From Burkholderia contaminans (GTDB lineage Bacteria > Pseudomonadota > Gammaproteobacteria > Burkholderiales > Burkholderiaceae), in assembly GCF_029633825.1 (NCBI RefSeq), contig NZ_CP090640.1:3720001-3784000 (forward strand): a DNA stretch of 64,000 bases, read 5' to 3'. Numbering within the stretch: position 1 is the stretch's first letter; each line of letters opens with the position of its first letter. Both the position numbers and the translations under genes were made by a program. The notes beneath the pieces were generated by a model that was not told the origin of the DNA, made no database searches, and worked only from the letters and a program-made list of their open reading frames with translations. Shown here one piece after another: positions 35,890 through 44,564 of this stretch.

Positions 35890-35930
35890 CCGTTTTTTGC
35901 GGGGTCGTGAAAAATATTTGCAGAAAGGGC

Positions 35931-35959
35931 TTTACAGACCCTCAAAGCCCTGACATAAT
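35931..35959 (+). promoter_or_regulatory. Strong sigma-70 promoter of tRNA-Val
   Basis: TTTACA, a 17-base spacer and CATAAT precede the tRNA by 12 bases. The spacer and -35 lie inside an inverted repeat, AGGGCTTT ... AAAGCCCT (35926-35951). Confidence 0.88.
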
Positions 35960-35971
35960 TTCAGCTTCTTT

Positions 35972-36046
35972 GGGCGGTTAGCTCAGCGGTAGAGCACTGC
36001 CTTCACACGGCAGGGGTCACTGGTTCGATCCCAGTACCGCCCACCA
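35972..36046 (+). tRNA. tRNA-Val (anticodon CAC)
   Basis: A 75-base tRNA: acceptor arms GGGCGGU/ACCGCCC, D-arm GCUCAGCGGUAGAGC, anticodon stem-loop CUGCC-UUCACAC-GGCAG, T-loop GGUUCGAUCC and encoded CCA. The anticodon CAC reads GUG, the main valine codon in this GC-rich genome. Confidence 0.97.
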
Positions 36047-36054
36047 AAGAATTC

Positions 36055-36092
36055 AAGGCCCTGCGTCTCACGACGCAGGGCCTTTTCGTTTT
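36055..36092 (+). terminator. Terminator of tRNA-Val
   Basis: AAGGCCCTGCGTC and GACGCAGGGCCTT form a perfect 13-bp stem with a 4-base loop, followed by TTCGTTTT. It also lies downstream of the convergent spuC. Confidence 0.93.
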
Positions 36093-36134
36093 GGCGGCGA
36101 GTTTGTTGCGCGGCGCGCGCCGCGCAACACCGGC

Positions 36135-37529
36135 TTACGCTGCGCGCCCCACCCGCTCCGCCGTCGCATCGAACGCGCGCTTCGCCTTGTCGACGATCTC
36201 GTCGACCTCCACTTCGCGAATCACGAGCGGCGGCGACAGCAGCATCCGGTCGCCGGTCGCGCGCATGATCAGGTTGCCGTTGAAGCAGAAGTCGCGGCAG
36301 ATCGTGCCGATATCAACGTTCGCACCGAACCGCTCACGCCGGTCGCGGTTGCGCGCCAGTTGAACGCCCGCGACCAGCCCCGCTCCCGCAATCTCCCCGA
36401 CGATCGGATGATCGCCCAGCGCATCGCGCAGCCGGCGCTGGAAGTACGGTCCGATGTCGTTCTTCACGCGCTCGACGATCCCTTCGTCGCGCAGCAGCTT
36501 CAGGTTCGCGACCGCGACGGCCGCCGCGACCGGGTGGCCCGAGTACGTGAGGCCGTGGTTGAATTCGCCGTTGTCGATGATCGGCCGCGCCACGCGCTCG
36601 TGAATGCCGACGGCACCCATCGGCACATAACCCGACGTGAGGCCCTTGGCCATCGTGATGAGATCGGGTTCGAAGCCGAAGTGCTGGTGTGCGAACCATT
36701 CGCCGGTACGGCCGAAGCCGCCGATCACTTCGTCGGCCACCAGCAGGATGTCGTACTTGCGGCAGATGCGCTGGATTTCCGGCCAGTACGTCGACGGCGG
36801 GAAGATCACGCCGCCCGCGCCCTGGAACGGCTCGCCGATGAATGCAGCGACGTTTTCCGCGCCGAGTTCGAGGATCTTCGCCTCGAGCTGCTGGGCGCGC
36901 GCCAGGCCGAACGCTTCCGGCGTTTCGCCGGCCGCTGCTTCACCGAAGAAATACGGCTGGTCGATGTGCACGATGTTCTCGACCTTCGACGGCATCTGCT
37001 CGTGCATGTAGCCCATTCCGCCGAGCGTGCCGCCGGCGATCGTCGAGCCGTGATAGCCGTTCTTGCGCGAGATCACATACTTCTTCTGCGGCTGGCCCTG
37101 CACGCGCCAGTACTGGTGCACGAGGCGCAGCACGGTGTCGTTGCCTTCCGAGCCGCTGTTGCAGTAGAAGAAGTGGTTGAAGCCGGCAGGCGTGACTTCC
37201 GCGAGCATCGCGGAGAGTTCGATCACCGGCGGGTGCGTGGTCTTGAAGAACGTGTTGTAGAACGGCAGTTCCTGGATCTGGCGATACGCGGCGTCGGCGA
37301 GTTCCTTGCGGCCGTAGCCGACGTTCACGCACCAGAGGCCGGCCATCCCGTCGATCACCTTGTTGCCGTCCGAGTCCCACAGGTAGACGCCGTCGGCCTT
37401 CACGATCACGCGGCTGCCCGCGCGGTTCAGCGCGCCCATGTCCGAGAACGGGTGGATGTGGTGCGCGGCGTCGAGCGCGCGGTATTCGGCGGTCGAGTGC
37501 GGCGATGCAGCGTCATTTCGATCGGTCAT
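36135..37529 (-). CDS. spuC: Putrescine-pyruvate type class III aminotransferase
   Basis: A 464-residue PLP enzyme of the omega-aminotransferase group. HIHPFSDMGALNRAGSRVI at the N terminus, NSGSEGNDTVLRLVHQYW, NGYHGSTIAGGTLGGMGYMH, LLVADEVIGGFGRTGEWF and the Schiff-base lysine in LITMAKGLTSGYVPMGAV match SpuC-like polyamine aminotransferases, which turn putrescine or spermidine-derived diamines into aminoaldehydes with pyruvate as acceptor. It lies 28 bases downstream of the gamma-glutamylputrescine-synthetase-type gene. Beta-alanine-pyruvate aminotransferase is the main alternative name for such sequences. Confidence 0.9.
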   Translation of the reverse strand: MTDRNDAASPHSTAEYRALDAAHHIHPFSDMGALNRAGSRVIVKADGVYLWDSDGNKVIDGMAGLWCVNVGYGRKELADAAYRQIQELPFYNTFFKTTHPPVIELSAMLAEVTPAGFNHFFYCNSGSEGNDTVLRLVHQYWRVQGQPQKKYVISRKNGYHGSTIAGGTLGGMGYMHEQMPSKVENIVHIDQPYFFGEAAAGETPEAFGLARAQQLEAKILELGAENVAAFIGEPFQGAGGVIFPPSTYWPEIQRICRKYDILLVADEVIGGFGRTGEWFAHQHFGFEPDLITMAKGLTSGYVPMGAVGIHERVARPIIDNGEFNHGLTYSGHPVAAAVAVANLKLLRDEGIVERVKNDIGPYFQRRLRDALGDHPIVGEIAGAGLVAGVQLARNRDRRERFGANVDIGTICRDFCFNGNLIMRATGDRMLLSPPLVIREVEVDEIVDKAKRAFDATAERVGRAA

Positions 37530-37557
37530 GTTTCCTCCGGATAACCGTGCCGCACGC

Positions 37558-38895
37558 TCAGACGTGCAGCAGCAAATGCCTGCGTTCCCACGAGCTGATC
37601 ACCCGGAAGAACGCTTCGTATTCGGTGTCCTTCAGCGCCAGGTACGCTTTCACGAACTTGTCGCCGAGAATGCCGGCCAGCGGCGTGCAGGCCGCCATCA
37701 GCGAGATGCCCTCCTCGAGATTGCGCGGCAGCTGGTACGGCAGGTTGTAGCCGTCCGACGCGATCGGCTCGGTCGGTGCGAGCTGCTGGGTCAAGCCGAG
37801 ATAGCCGGCCGCGAGCGTCGCGGCGAACGCGAGGTACGGATTGCAGTCGACGCCCGGAATCCGGTTCTCGATACGGCGCGCCGACGCGCCCGACTGCGGA
37901 ATGCGGAAACCGACCGTCCTGTTGTCGTAGCCCCACTGCACGTTGATCGGTGCCGCCATGAAGCGCGACAGGCGGCGATACGAGTTGATGTACGGCGCGA
38001 AGATCGGCATCAGTGCGGGCGTGTACTTCTGCAGCCCCGCGAGATAGCTGTGGAACATCGGCGATACCGCACCGTCCTCGTTGGAGAAGAGGTTGCGCCC
38101 CGTACGCGCGTCGGCCAGGCTCTGGTGGATATGCATCGCCGAGCCGGGCTCGTCCTGCATCGGCTTCGCCATGAACGTCGCATACATGTTGTGACGCAGC
38201 GCCGCCTCGCGCACCGTGCGCTTGAACAGGAACACCTGGTCGGCGAGCGACAGCGCATCGCCATGCACGAAGTTGATCTCCATCTGCGCTGCGCCGACCT
38301 CGTGGATCAGCGTCTCGATATCGAGCCCCTGCATCTCGCAGTATTCGTAGATATCCTCGAACAGCGAATCGAATTCGTTCACGGCCTCGATCGAATACGA
38401 CTGCCGGCCGGTCTCCGCACGCCCGGTGCGGCCGACGGGCGGGCGCAGCGGCAGGTCGGGATCGGCGTTCATGTCGACGAGATAGAACTCGAGCTCGGGT
38501 GCAACGACCGGCTGCCAGCCCTTCTCCTTATACAGGTCGAGCACGCGTCGCAGCACATAGCGCGGCGAGATCTCGACCGGCGAGCCGTCGAAGTGCACGC
38601 AGTCGTGGATCACTTGCGCGGTCGGGTCGACGGCCCACGGAATCAGGCAGATCGTCGACGGATCGGGCACGCACACCATGTCGGGGTCGGTCACGCCGGT
38701 CAGCGTGCCGTCCTCCGGATAGTCGCCGGTGACGGTCTGCACCATCACGGCCTGCGGCAGTCGCATCGATTCACCGGATTCGAACTTGTTGCGCGGAATG
38801 ATCTTGCCGCGCGCGATACCGGCCATGTCGGGAATGATCGCCTCGACCTCGGTGATGCGGTGCTGCCGCAGGAATTCACTCAGTTCGGGTTGCAT
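37558..38895 (-). CDS. puuA: Gamma-glutamylputrescine synthetase-type glutamine synthetase homologue
   Basis: A 445-residue glutamine synthetase-fold ligase. It lacks the GlnA adenylylation region and has the PuuA/SpuB-type features EVEAIIPDMAGIARGKIIPRNKF, APELEFYLVDMN, EVGAAQMEINF, MHIHQSLADARTGRNLF and NRTVGFRIP. Such enzymes join glutamate to putrescine (or related amines) with ATP, protecting the amine for later oxidation. In the block puuD-puuA-spuC it would supply the gamma-glutamyl route. Other gamma-glutamyl-polyamine specificities cannot be excluded. Confidence 0.88.
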   Translation of the reverse strand: MQPELSEFLRQHRITEVEAIIPDMAGIARGKIIPRNKFESGESMRLPQAVMVQTVTGDYPEDGTLTGVTDPDMVCVPDPSTICLIPWAVDPTAQVIHDCVHFDGSPVEISPRYVLRRVLDLYKEKGWQPVVAPELEFYLVDMNADPDLPLRPPVGRTGRAETGRQSYSIEAVNEFDSLFEDIYEYCEMQGLDIETLIHEVGAAQMEINFVHGDALSLADQVFLFKRTVREAALRHNMYATFMAKPMQDEPGSAMHIHQSLADARTGRNLFSNEDGAVSPMFHSYLAGLQKYTPALMPIFAPYINSYRRLSRFMAAPINVQWGYDNRTVGFRIPQSGASARRIENRIPGVDCNPYLAFAATLAAGYLGLTQQLAPTEPIASDGYNLPYQLPRNLEEGISLMAACTPLAGILGDKFVKAYLALKDTEYEAFFRVISSWERRHLLLHV

Positions 38896-38907
38896 GATCG
38901 GCCTCTA

Positions 38908-39714
38908 TCAGTCGACGTCGGATGCGGCCGGCGACGGCATCGCGCCGCCAGCTGCATGAATGCGATGCGTCATGCGCGCGCGGCACGCCGCGCCGAATGC
39001 CGCGAAGATGTCGCGCGACAGCGGCTGCTCCGCGTAGCGCCATTCGGGATGCCACTGCACGCCGAGCGCGAACGCGTGCGCGCCGCGCACGCTGACGGCC
39101 TCGACCAGCCCGTCGGGCGCACTGGCTTCGACGACGAGCCCCGCACCGAGTTGCGCGATGCCCTGGTCGTGCAGCGAATTGACCGTCGCTTCCTGCGCGC
39201 CGCGCGCAACCCGCTGCAGCAGGCCGCCCGGCGCGAACCGCACGACGTGCGCGGGGCCGTACTGCCGTTCGAGCGGATCGGCGGGCCGCTCGCGGTGATC
39301 GTCGAAGCCGGTCGTCGCGTGCAGCCGCTGATGCAGCGTGCCGCCATAGGCCACATTCAGCTCCTGCATGCCGCGACAGATTGCGAGCACGGGCACGCCG
39401 GCGTCGATCGCCGCACGGATCAGCGGCAGCGCGGTCGCGTCGCGCGCGGGGTCATGCAGCGTGTCGGGTTCGCTCGCGGCGCCGCCATAGTGATGTGGCT
39501 CGACGTTCGAATAACTGCCGGTCAACAGCAAGCCGTCGATCGCCGCGACGATCGCGTCGGCCGGCTGGCGCGCGCCGAGCGCGGGCAGCACGAACGCAAG
39601 CGCGCCGGCGCCGTCGACGAGCGCGGCCAGGTACTTCTCCCCCGCCGTGTGGTTCGGATGCGCCCCGCGCAGGATGCGGTCGGCGGTGACGGCTACGATC
39701 GGGCGCGCACGCAT
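38908..39714 (-). CDS. puuD: Gamma-glutamyl-gamma-aminobutyrate hydrolase
   Basis: A 268-residue class I glutamine-amidotransferase-fold hydrolase. RPIVAVTADRILRGAHPNHTAGEKY is the start, the nucleophile Cys113 is in VLAICRGMQELNVAYGGTLHQRL, and the catalytic His/Glu pair is in GVQWHPEW near the C terminus. It releases GABA and glutamate from gamma-glutamyl-GABA at the end of the gamma-glutamylputrescine route. The start MRARPIV was preferred over a methionine 22 codons upstream because it begins the conserved fold. It is the first gene of the spuC unit, 12 bases before puuA. Confidence 0.9.
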   Translation of the reverse strand: MRARPIVAVTADRILRGAHPNHTAGEKYLAALVDGAGALAFVLPALGARQPADAIVAAIDGLLLTGSYSNVEPHHYGGAASEPDTLHDPARDATALPLIRAAIDAGVPVLAICRGMQELNVAYGGTLHQRLHATTGFDDHRERPADPLERQYGPAHVVRFAPGGLLQRVARGAQEATVNSLHDQGIAQLGAGLVVEASAPDGLVEAVSVRGAHAFALGVQWHPEWRYAEQPLSRDIFAAFGAACRARMTHRIHAAGGAMPSPAASDVD

Positions 39715-40348
39715 GGGCGGCTCTCCGGCAATTGCGCGCGATGCGTCTGCACGCGGGACGTTGAAGATTCGCGCCGGCACCGCACGCGCGCGCCACGACG
39801 TGGCGCATGCCCATGCGTGATCCTGCCGCGCGGACGATGCGGCAACGGGCGGTGCGACCCGGAACGGAAGCGGAAAACGACGCTAGGGCAACAACGATGC
39901 GCTGCCGTCGCACTGCACCGCGCTGAACACGTGCGCGGACACGAGATTGAAGCGGCGCACGCCGCGATCGGAAATGGCGAAGAAGCGAGGCTCGCGTAAA
40001 GGGGCGGCACGCGTGCCGCGATCAGCATGCCGGATCGGCCCGGCCTGAGGCGGCGCGCCCGCCGACGGACTTCGCGTCCGGCGTATCGAAGGGCTGGCGG
40101 CTTTCACGATCGTACTCGACTGACGGATGAATGCAGGACACGTGTCGCGATCAAGCGCATGCGGCAATGCCGCGCGGCGACACGTCGGCAAGGTGTCTCG
40201 CAGCGCATTCCGACGCGGTGCGGCCACGATCGATGGCCCCGCCGCACGTGCGCGCGTGACGACTTCCTGACATTCAGCTTATATCAACTAAAAATTGCGT
40301 CAAATTTTCAGGTGCCGATGACGACATCGATCAGACGAAAGCCATACG
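39715..40348. other. Long gene-free stretch upstream of puuD
   Basis: About 630 bases with no ORF that looks like a real protein (arginine/serine-rich shadows only). It holds a perfect 16-base palindrome GCGGCACGCGTGCCGC (40004-40019) and an AT-rich island near 40265-40315 that on the minus strand contains TTGACG and TATAAG, but only 14 bases apart, so it is a poor standard promoter. It may be a long leader or hold a small RNA for the polyamine genes; the sequence does not settle this. Confidence 0.5.
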
Positions 40349-40382
40349 AAAAAAACGGCATCGATCCCGTGGATCGATGCCG
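40349..40382 (-). terminator. Terminator at the end of the hut operon
   Basis: On the minus strand CGGCATCGATCC-ACG-GGATCGATGCCG is a perfect 12-bp stem followed by seven T/near-T bases (TTTTTTCG). It lies 90 bases after hutG. Confidence 0.95.
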
Positions 40383-40472
40383 TGTTGTGCATTGCATCGG
40401 TGCGGCACGCTGCGTGCCGGCGGGCCGTGACGCGCCCGCTGCGCCGCGCTGCCGCATCCATGCGGCCCGCGC

Positions 40473-41270
40473 TCAACGATGCGCGAGCGCGGTTTCGACG
40501 AGCGTCTGCAATAGCGGCACAATCCGCGCCGCACGCGCTTCGTCATACGCGTAAGGACGCGTCTCTTCCATGTAGGTGATCTGCGAGAGCTCGAGCTGCA
40601 CGGCCTCGACGCCGGTAGCGGGCACGCCGTAGTGACGCGTGATGTAGCCGCCCTTGAAGCGCCCGTTCGCGACCGCCGTATAGCCGCCATGTTCGAGCAC
40701 GCGCGCGGCCAGCGCCTCGGCCAGGCCCGGCGCGGCACTCGCGCCGCTCGACGTACCGAAGTTGAAGTCGGGCAGCCGGCCGTCGAAGAAGCGCGGCACG
40801 TGCGAGCGGATCGAATGCGCTTCCCACACGAGCACGCGGCCGTGCTCGCGCTTCAGGCGTGCCACCTCGCCTTGCAGCGCCTCGTGATACGGCAGCCAGT
40901 AGCGATCGCGGCGACGCATGATCTCGTCGTTGCCGGGCAGCGCGTTCGCCGGATACAGCGGCGCCTTGTCGAACGTATCGACCGGCACGAGCCCGGTCGT
41001 GTCCTGCCCCGGGTACAGGTTCTCGTTGTCGGGCGGCCGGTTCAGGTCGACGACGTAACGCGCATGCGACGGTACGAGGATCGATGCGCCGAGGTCGGCC
41101 GCGAATCCATACAGCCGTTCGAGATGCCAGTCGCAATCGTCGACGAAACGCGCATCGGCCGTCATCGTCGCGGCGATGTCGTCGGGGATGTGCGTGCCTG
41201 CGTGCGGAATCGAGATCAGCAGCGGCAGCGCGCCCTGCTTCAGCGTGAATACAGCCGGTTGTTCAGTCAT
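40473..41270 (-). CDS. hutG: N-formylglutamate deformylase
   Basis: A 265-residue zinc hydrolase that splits N-formylglutamate to glutamate and formate, the last step of the five-step histidine pathway. LPLLISIPHAGTHIPDDIA, VPSHARYVVDLNRPPDNENLYPGQDTTGLVP and LVWEAHSIRSHVPRFFDGRLPDFNFGTSSGAS are the family's metal and substrate segments. It is the last gene of the hut operon and matches hutF upstream, which makes N-formylglutamate; pathways lacking hutF use a different enzyme here. Confidence 0.95.
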   Translation of the reverse strand: MTEQPAVFTLKQGALPLLISIPHAGTHIPDDIAATMTADARFVDDCDWHLERLYGFAADLGASILVPSHARYVVDLNRPPDNENLYPGQDTTGLVPVDTFDKAPLYPANALPGNDEIMRRRDRYWLPYHEALQGEVARLKREHGRVLVWEAHSIRSHVPRFFDGRLPDFNFGTSSGASAAPGLAEALAARVLEHGGYTAVANGRFKGGYITRHYGVPATGVEAVQLELSQITYMEETRPYAYDEARAARIVPLLQTLVETALAHR

Positions 41271-41329
41271 GTCGCATCACCGTTGGAGGTCTGCCGGCGC
41301 ACGCTTGCGGCGTGCGCCGGTTGCGCGCA

Positions 41330-42706
41330 TCAGCGCAGCAGTTGCGCCAGCGCGGCGCGGTAGTCGGCATACGCGGCGGCTTCGTCGCGATGACGGCGGC
41401 CGCTCACGACGCGCTCGCCGCCCGTGTAGACGTCGAGCACCGGCGTCTCGCCGTGCTCCGCGAACACGATACCCGACAACCACGACGTGTTGTCGTGTTC
41501 GGCGATCGCCGGATGATCGGGATCGAGCACGAGCCAGTCCGCGCGGCACCCTTCTTGCAGCGCACCGACGCGCCGCCCGCTGGCCTGTGCGCCGCCCGCG
41601 AGCGACGCGTCGAACAGGCGATCGGCGACATGCGCCTGCGTGTCGCTCGCCAGCACGTTGCGCGCGCGATGCACGAGCCGTTGCCCGTATTCGAGCAGGC
41701 GCAGCTCGGAGCGCCAGTCGACCGACGCGTGGCTGTCCGAGCCGACGCCGATCACGCCGCCCTGCGCGAGATAGTCGACAGCGGGGAACACGCCGTCGCC
41801 GAGGTTCGCTTCGGTCGTCAGGCACAGGCCGGCGACCGCGCGACGCTTCGCGAGCGCTGCCGTTTCGGCCGCGTCGACGTGCGTCGCATGTACGAGACAC
41901 CAGCGCGCATCGACGTCGAAACGATCGAGCAGCCACTGCACGGGGCGCGCGCCGTACGCACGCACGCAATCGTCGACTTCGGCCGTCTGCTCGGCGATAT
42001 GGATATGCACGGGCGCATCGCCGGGCAGCCCGTCGAGCAGCACGCGCAAGCCGTTTTCGGATACCGCCCGCAGCGAGTGCGGTGCCACGCCGTAGCGCAG
42101 CCCGCCGTGCTCCGGCGTCACGCGGCGCATCGCGTCGAGCAGTTCGAGCAGGCCGTCGGGCGTATTGATGAAGCGGCGCTGGTCGTCACGCGGCGGCTTG
42201 TCGCCGAAGCCGGCGAACTGGTACGACACCGGCAGCATCGTGATGCCGATGCCGGCCGCGCGCGCGGCGTCGATCACGCGCGTGCCGAGTTCCGCGATCT
42301 GCGGATAGCGCGAACCGTCCTGCGTGTGGTGCACGTAGTGGAATTCGCACACCGACGTGTAGCCGCACTTGAGCATCTCGACATACAGCCAGCGCGCGAT
42401 CGCCGCGAGCGCGTCGGGCGTGATCTTCAGCGCGAAGCGGTACATCAGGTCGCGCCAGCTCCAGAAGCTGTCGGCCGGATTCGCGCGATATTCGGTGAGC
42501 CCCGCCATCGCGCGCTGGAACGCGTGCGAATGCAGGTTCGGCATGCCGGGCAGCACGGGCCCGGCCGCGCGCGCGACGCCCGCCGGTGCGTCGGTGTCGG
42601 GCGTCACGCCGGTCAGCGTGCCGGCCGCGTCCCAACGCAGCAGTACGTTACGGCGCCAGCCATCGGGCAGGTACGCATGGTCTGCAAACAACGTGGTGTC
42701 GGTCAT
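41330..42706 (-). CDS. hutF: Formimidoylglutamate deiminase
   Basis: A 458-residue amidohydrolase that turns N-formimino-glutamate into N-formylglutamate and ammonia. The first metal-binding histidines are in MPNLHSHAFQRAMAGLTEY, further sites in CEFHYVHHTQDG, HIHIAEQTAEVDDC, LVHATHVDAAE and the aspartate in GVGSDSHASVDWRSELRLLEYGQRL. The start MTDTTLFADHAYLPDGW was chosen; a methionine four codons upstream would overlap hutI by eight bases. It leaves a gap of four bases to hutI. Its presence shows the organism uses the formylglutamate route. Confidence 0.95.
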   Translation of the reverse strand: MTDTTLFADHAYLPDGWRRNVLLRWDAAGTLTGVTPDTDAPAGVARAAGPVLPGMPNLHSHAFQRAMAGLTEYRANPADSFWSWRDLMYRFALKITPDALAAIARWLYVEMLKCGYTSVCEFHYVHHTQDGSRYPQIAELGTRVIDAARAAGIGITMLPVSYQFAGFGDKPPRDDQRRFINTPDGLLELLDAMRRVTPEHGGLRYGVAPHSLRAVSENGLRVLLDGLPGDAPVHIHIAEQTAEVDDCVRAYGARPVQWLLDRFDVDARWCLVHATHVDAAETAALAKRRAVAGLCLTTEANLGDGVFPAVDYLAQGGVIGVGSDSHASVDWRSELRLLEYGQRLVHRARNVLASDTQAHVADRLFDASLAGGAQASGRRVGALQEGCRADWLVLDPDHPAIAEHDNTSWLSGIVFAEHGETPVLDVYTGGERVVSGRRHRDEAAAYADYRAALAQLLR

Positions 42707-42710
42707 GAGG

Positions 42711-43934
42711 CTATCCATTCATCCGGCGAAACACGGTCGTGCCGCCGCGTACGACCTGCTCGCACAGCGGCCGGCCGATCCAGTAGGCGAGCTCCGCCAG
42801 CGAGCCGACCGACCACGCGGCGAAGTCGGCCTGGCGACCGACCTCGAGCGCGCCGTGGCGATCCGCGCGGCCGAGCGCCGCGGCCGCATGGCACGTGACG
42901 CCCTGCAGCACCTCGGGCACCGTCATGCGGAACAGCGTGCAGCCCATGTTCAACGTCAGCAGCAGCGATTCGAGTGGCGACGTGCCGGGATTGTGATCGG
43001 TCGCGAGCGCGATCGGTACGCCGTGCTTGCGCAGCAGTTCGATCGGCGGCAGTTGCGTCTCGCGGATGAAGTAGTACGCGCCGGGCAGCAGCACGGCAAC
43101 CGTACCGGCTGCCTTCATCGCCTCGATGCCCGCTTCGTCGAGAAATTCGAGGTGATCGGCGGACAGCGCGCGATAACGCGCGGCAAGCGCCGTGCCGCCC
43201 GCATTCGACAGTTGCTCCGCATGCAGCTTCACGGGCAGCCCGCGCCGCGTCGCGGCCTCGAACACGCGCTCGGTCTGCGCGAGCGAAAAGCCGATGCGTT
43301 CGCAGAACACGTCGACCGCGTCGACGAGCCCTTCGTCGGCCAGCGCCGGCAGCATCCGGTCGCACACTTCGTCGATGTACGCATCCGCACGGCCCGCATA
43401 TTCGGGCGGCAACGCGTGCGCGCCGAGGAAGGTCGTGTAGACGGTGACCGGAAAGCGTTCGCCGAGCTGGCGCGCGACGCGCAGCATCTTGCGTTCGCTC
43501 GCGAGGTCGAGCCCGTAGCCCGACTTGATCTCGATCGCGGTCACGCCTTCGGCGAGCAGCGGCTGCAGGCGTGCCGCGGCCTGCACGAACAGCGTCGTCT
43601 CGTCGGCCGCGCGCGTCGCGCGCACCGTCGACACGATCCCGCCGCCCTGCCGCGCGATTTCCTCGTAGCTCACGCCCGCGAGGCGCTGCGCGAATTCGTC
43701 GGCACGCGTGCCGCCGTACACGAGGTGCGTATGGCAGTCGACGAGGCCCGGCGTCACCCACGCGCCGTGCAGATCCTCGCGCCGCCAGTGGGCGTAACCG
43801 TGCGGGAGCGCGGACACCGCGCCGAGCCAGACGATCGTGCCGGTTTCGTCGACGGCGATCGCCGCGTCGTCGATCGTCTCGTCAGGATGGCCGTGCGGAC
43901 ACAGCCTCAGGTGATGCCAGACAGTCGGTTTCAT
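42711..43934 (-). CDS. hutI: Imidazolonepropionase
   Basis: A 407-residue metal-dependent amidohydrolase that opens the ring of imidazolone-5-propionate to give N-formimino-glutamate. Metal ligands are in [68 protein letters not shown] and [13 protein letters not shown] complete the active site. Length matches the family. It sits between hutD and hutF with four-base gaps on both sides. Confidence 0.97.
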   Translation of the reverse strand: MKPTVWHHLRLCPHGHPDETIDDAAIAVDETGTIVWLGAVSALPHGYAHWRREDLHGAWVTPGLVDCHTHLVYGGTRADEFAQRLAGVSYEEIARQGGGIVSTVRATRAADETTLFVQAAARLQPLLAEGVTAIEIKSGYGLDLASERKMLRVARQLGERFPVTVYTTFLGAHALPPEYAGRADAYIDEVCDRMLPALADEGLVDAVDVFCERIGFSLAQTERVFEAATRRGLPVKLHAEQLSNAGGTALAARYRALSADHLEFLDEAGIEAMKAAGTVAVLLPGAYYFIRETQLPPIELLRKHGVPIALATDHNPGTSPLESLLLTLNMGCTLFRMTVPEVLQGVTCHAAAALGRADRHGALEVGRQADFAAWSVGSLAELAYWIGRPLCEQVVRGGTTVFRRMNG

Positions 43935-43938
43935 GCGT

Positions 43939-44562
43939 TCAGTCTCGTTCGCCGATGGCGAGCGACACGGCGAGCAACGCGCCGCTACCGCTCACGACGA
44001 CGTCAAACGCACGCCGCGGCCCGTCGAGCCGCAGCGTGTCCATTTCTTCCAGTGTGTAGCGCGTGCCGTCGATTTCGACGGCGACCTCGCCGGCCGCGCA
44101 ATGCAGCAGCACGGTATCGGCATGCTCGATGCGGTGCGCGCCTGCACGCCATACGTCGAGCGCGCCGCGCGCGGCCGAACGGCGCGTCATCAGGTTGAAG
44201 TCGCGCGTGGCGCCATCGTGCAGCGTCGCGTCGATCGCCGCTTCCCCCGCAAAATCCGCGCGGGCCAGCGGAGCGTCGAGCACGTGGCGTGCGCCGCCTT
44301 CCTCGGCGAGCGTCATGCCCGCGCCGGACAGCAGCACGAGCGTGCGGTCGATTCCGTCGAAACGCGAGAACGGCCCGGCCGTGCCGACGTCGGCGACGCT
44401 CACGCGCCACGCGAACGCGTCGAGCGCGGCGCCCGGCGGAAACGCGCCGATTTCGCGCGTCACGCCGCCGCCGTTCTTCCATGGCGACGCGACGAGATCC
44501 GCTGCGCGGATCAGCGCGGCGGCCAGCGTCGCGTTCACCGGCGCCTGGTGGAGCGCCGTCAT
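43939..44562 (-). CDS. hutD: HutD family protein
   Basis: A 207-residue cupin-fold protein of the HutD family. [64 protein letters not shown] is the family core. HutD has no proven enzymatic activity; in Pseudomonas it limits over-induction of hut, perhaps by binding urocanate or formyl-glutamate. The start at 44562 lies two bases after the hutU stop and gives the usual length; the longer open frame over hutU is not coding. Confidence 0.93.
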   Translation of the reverse strand: MTALHQAPVNATLAAALIRAADLVASPWKNGGGVTREIGAFPPGAALDAFAWRVSVADVGTAGPFSRFDGIDRTLVLLSGAGMTLAEEGGARHVLDAPLARADFAGEAAIDATLHDGATRDFNLMTRRSAARGALDVWRAGAHRIEHADTVLLHCAAGEVAVEIDGTRYTLEEMDTLRLDGPRRAFDVVVSGSGALLAVSLAIGERD

Positions 44563-44564
44563 GC

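Noticed and set aside
36055..36092. Possible attachment-site duplication downstream of tRNA-Val
   Set aside because: The repeat is a simple terminator hairpin and does not copy the tRNA 3' end.
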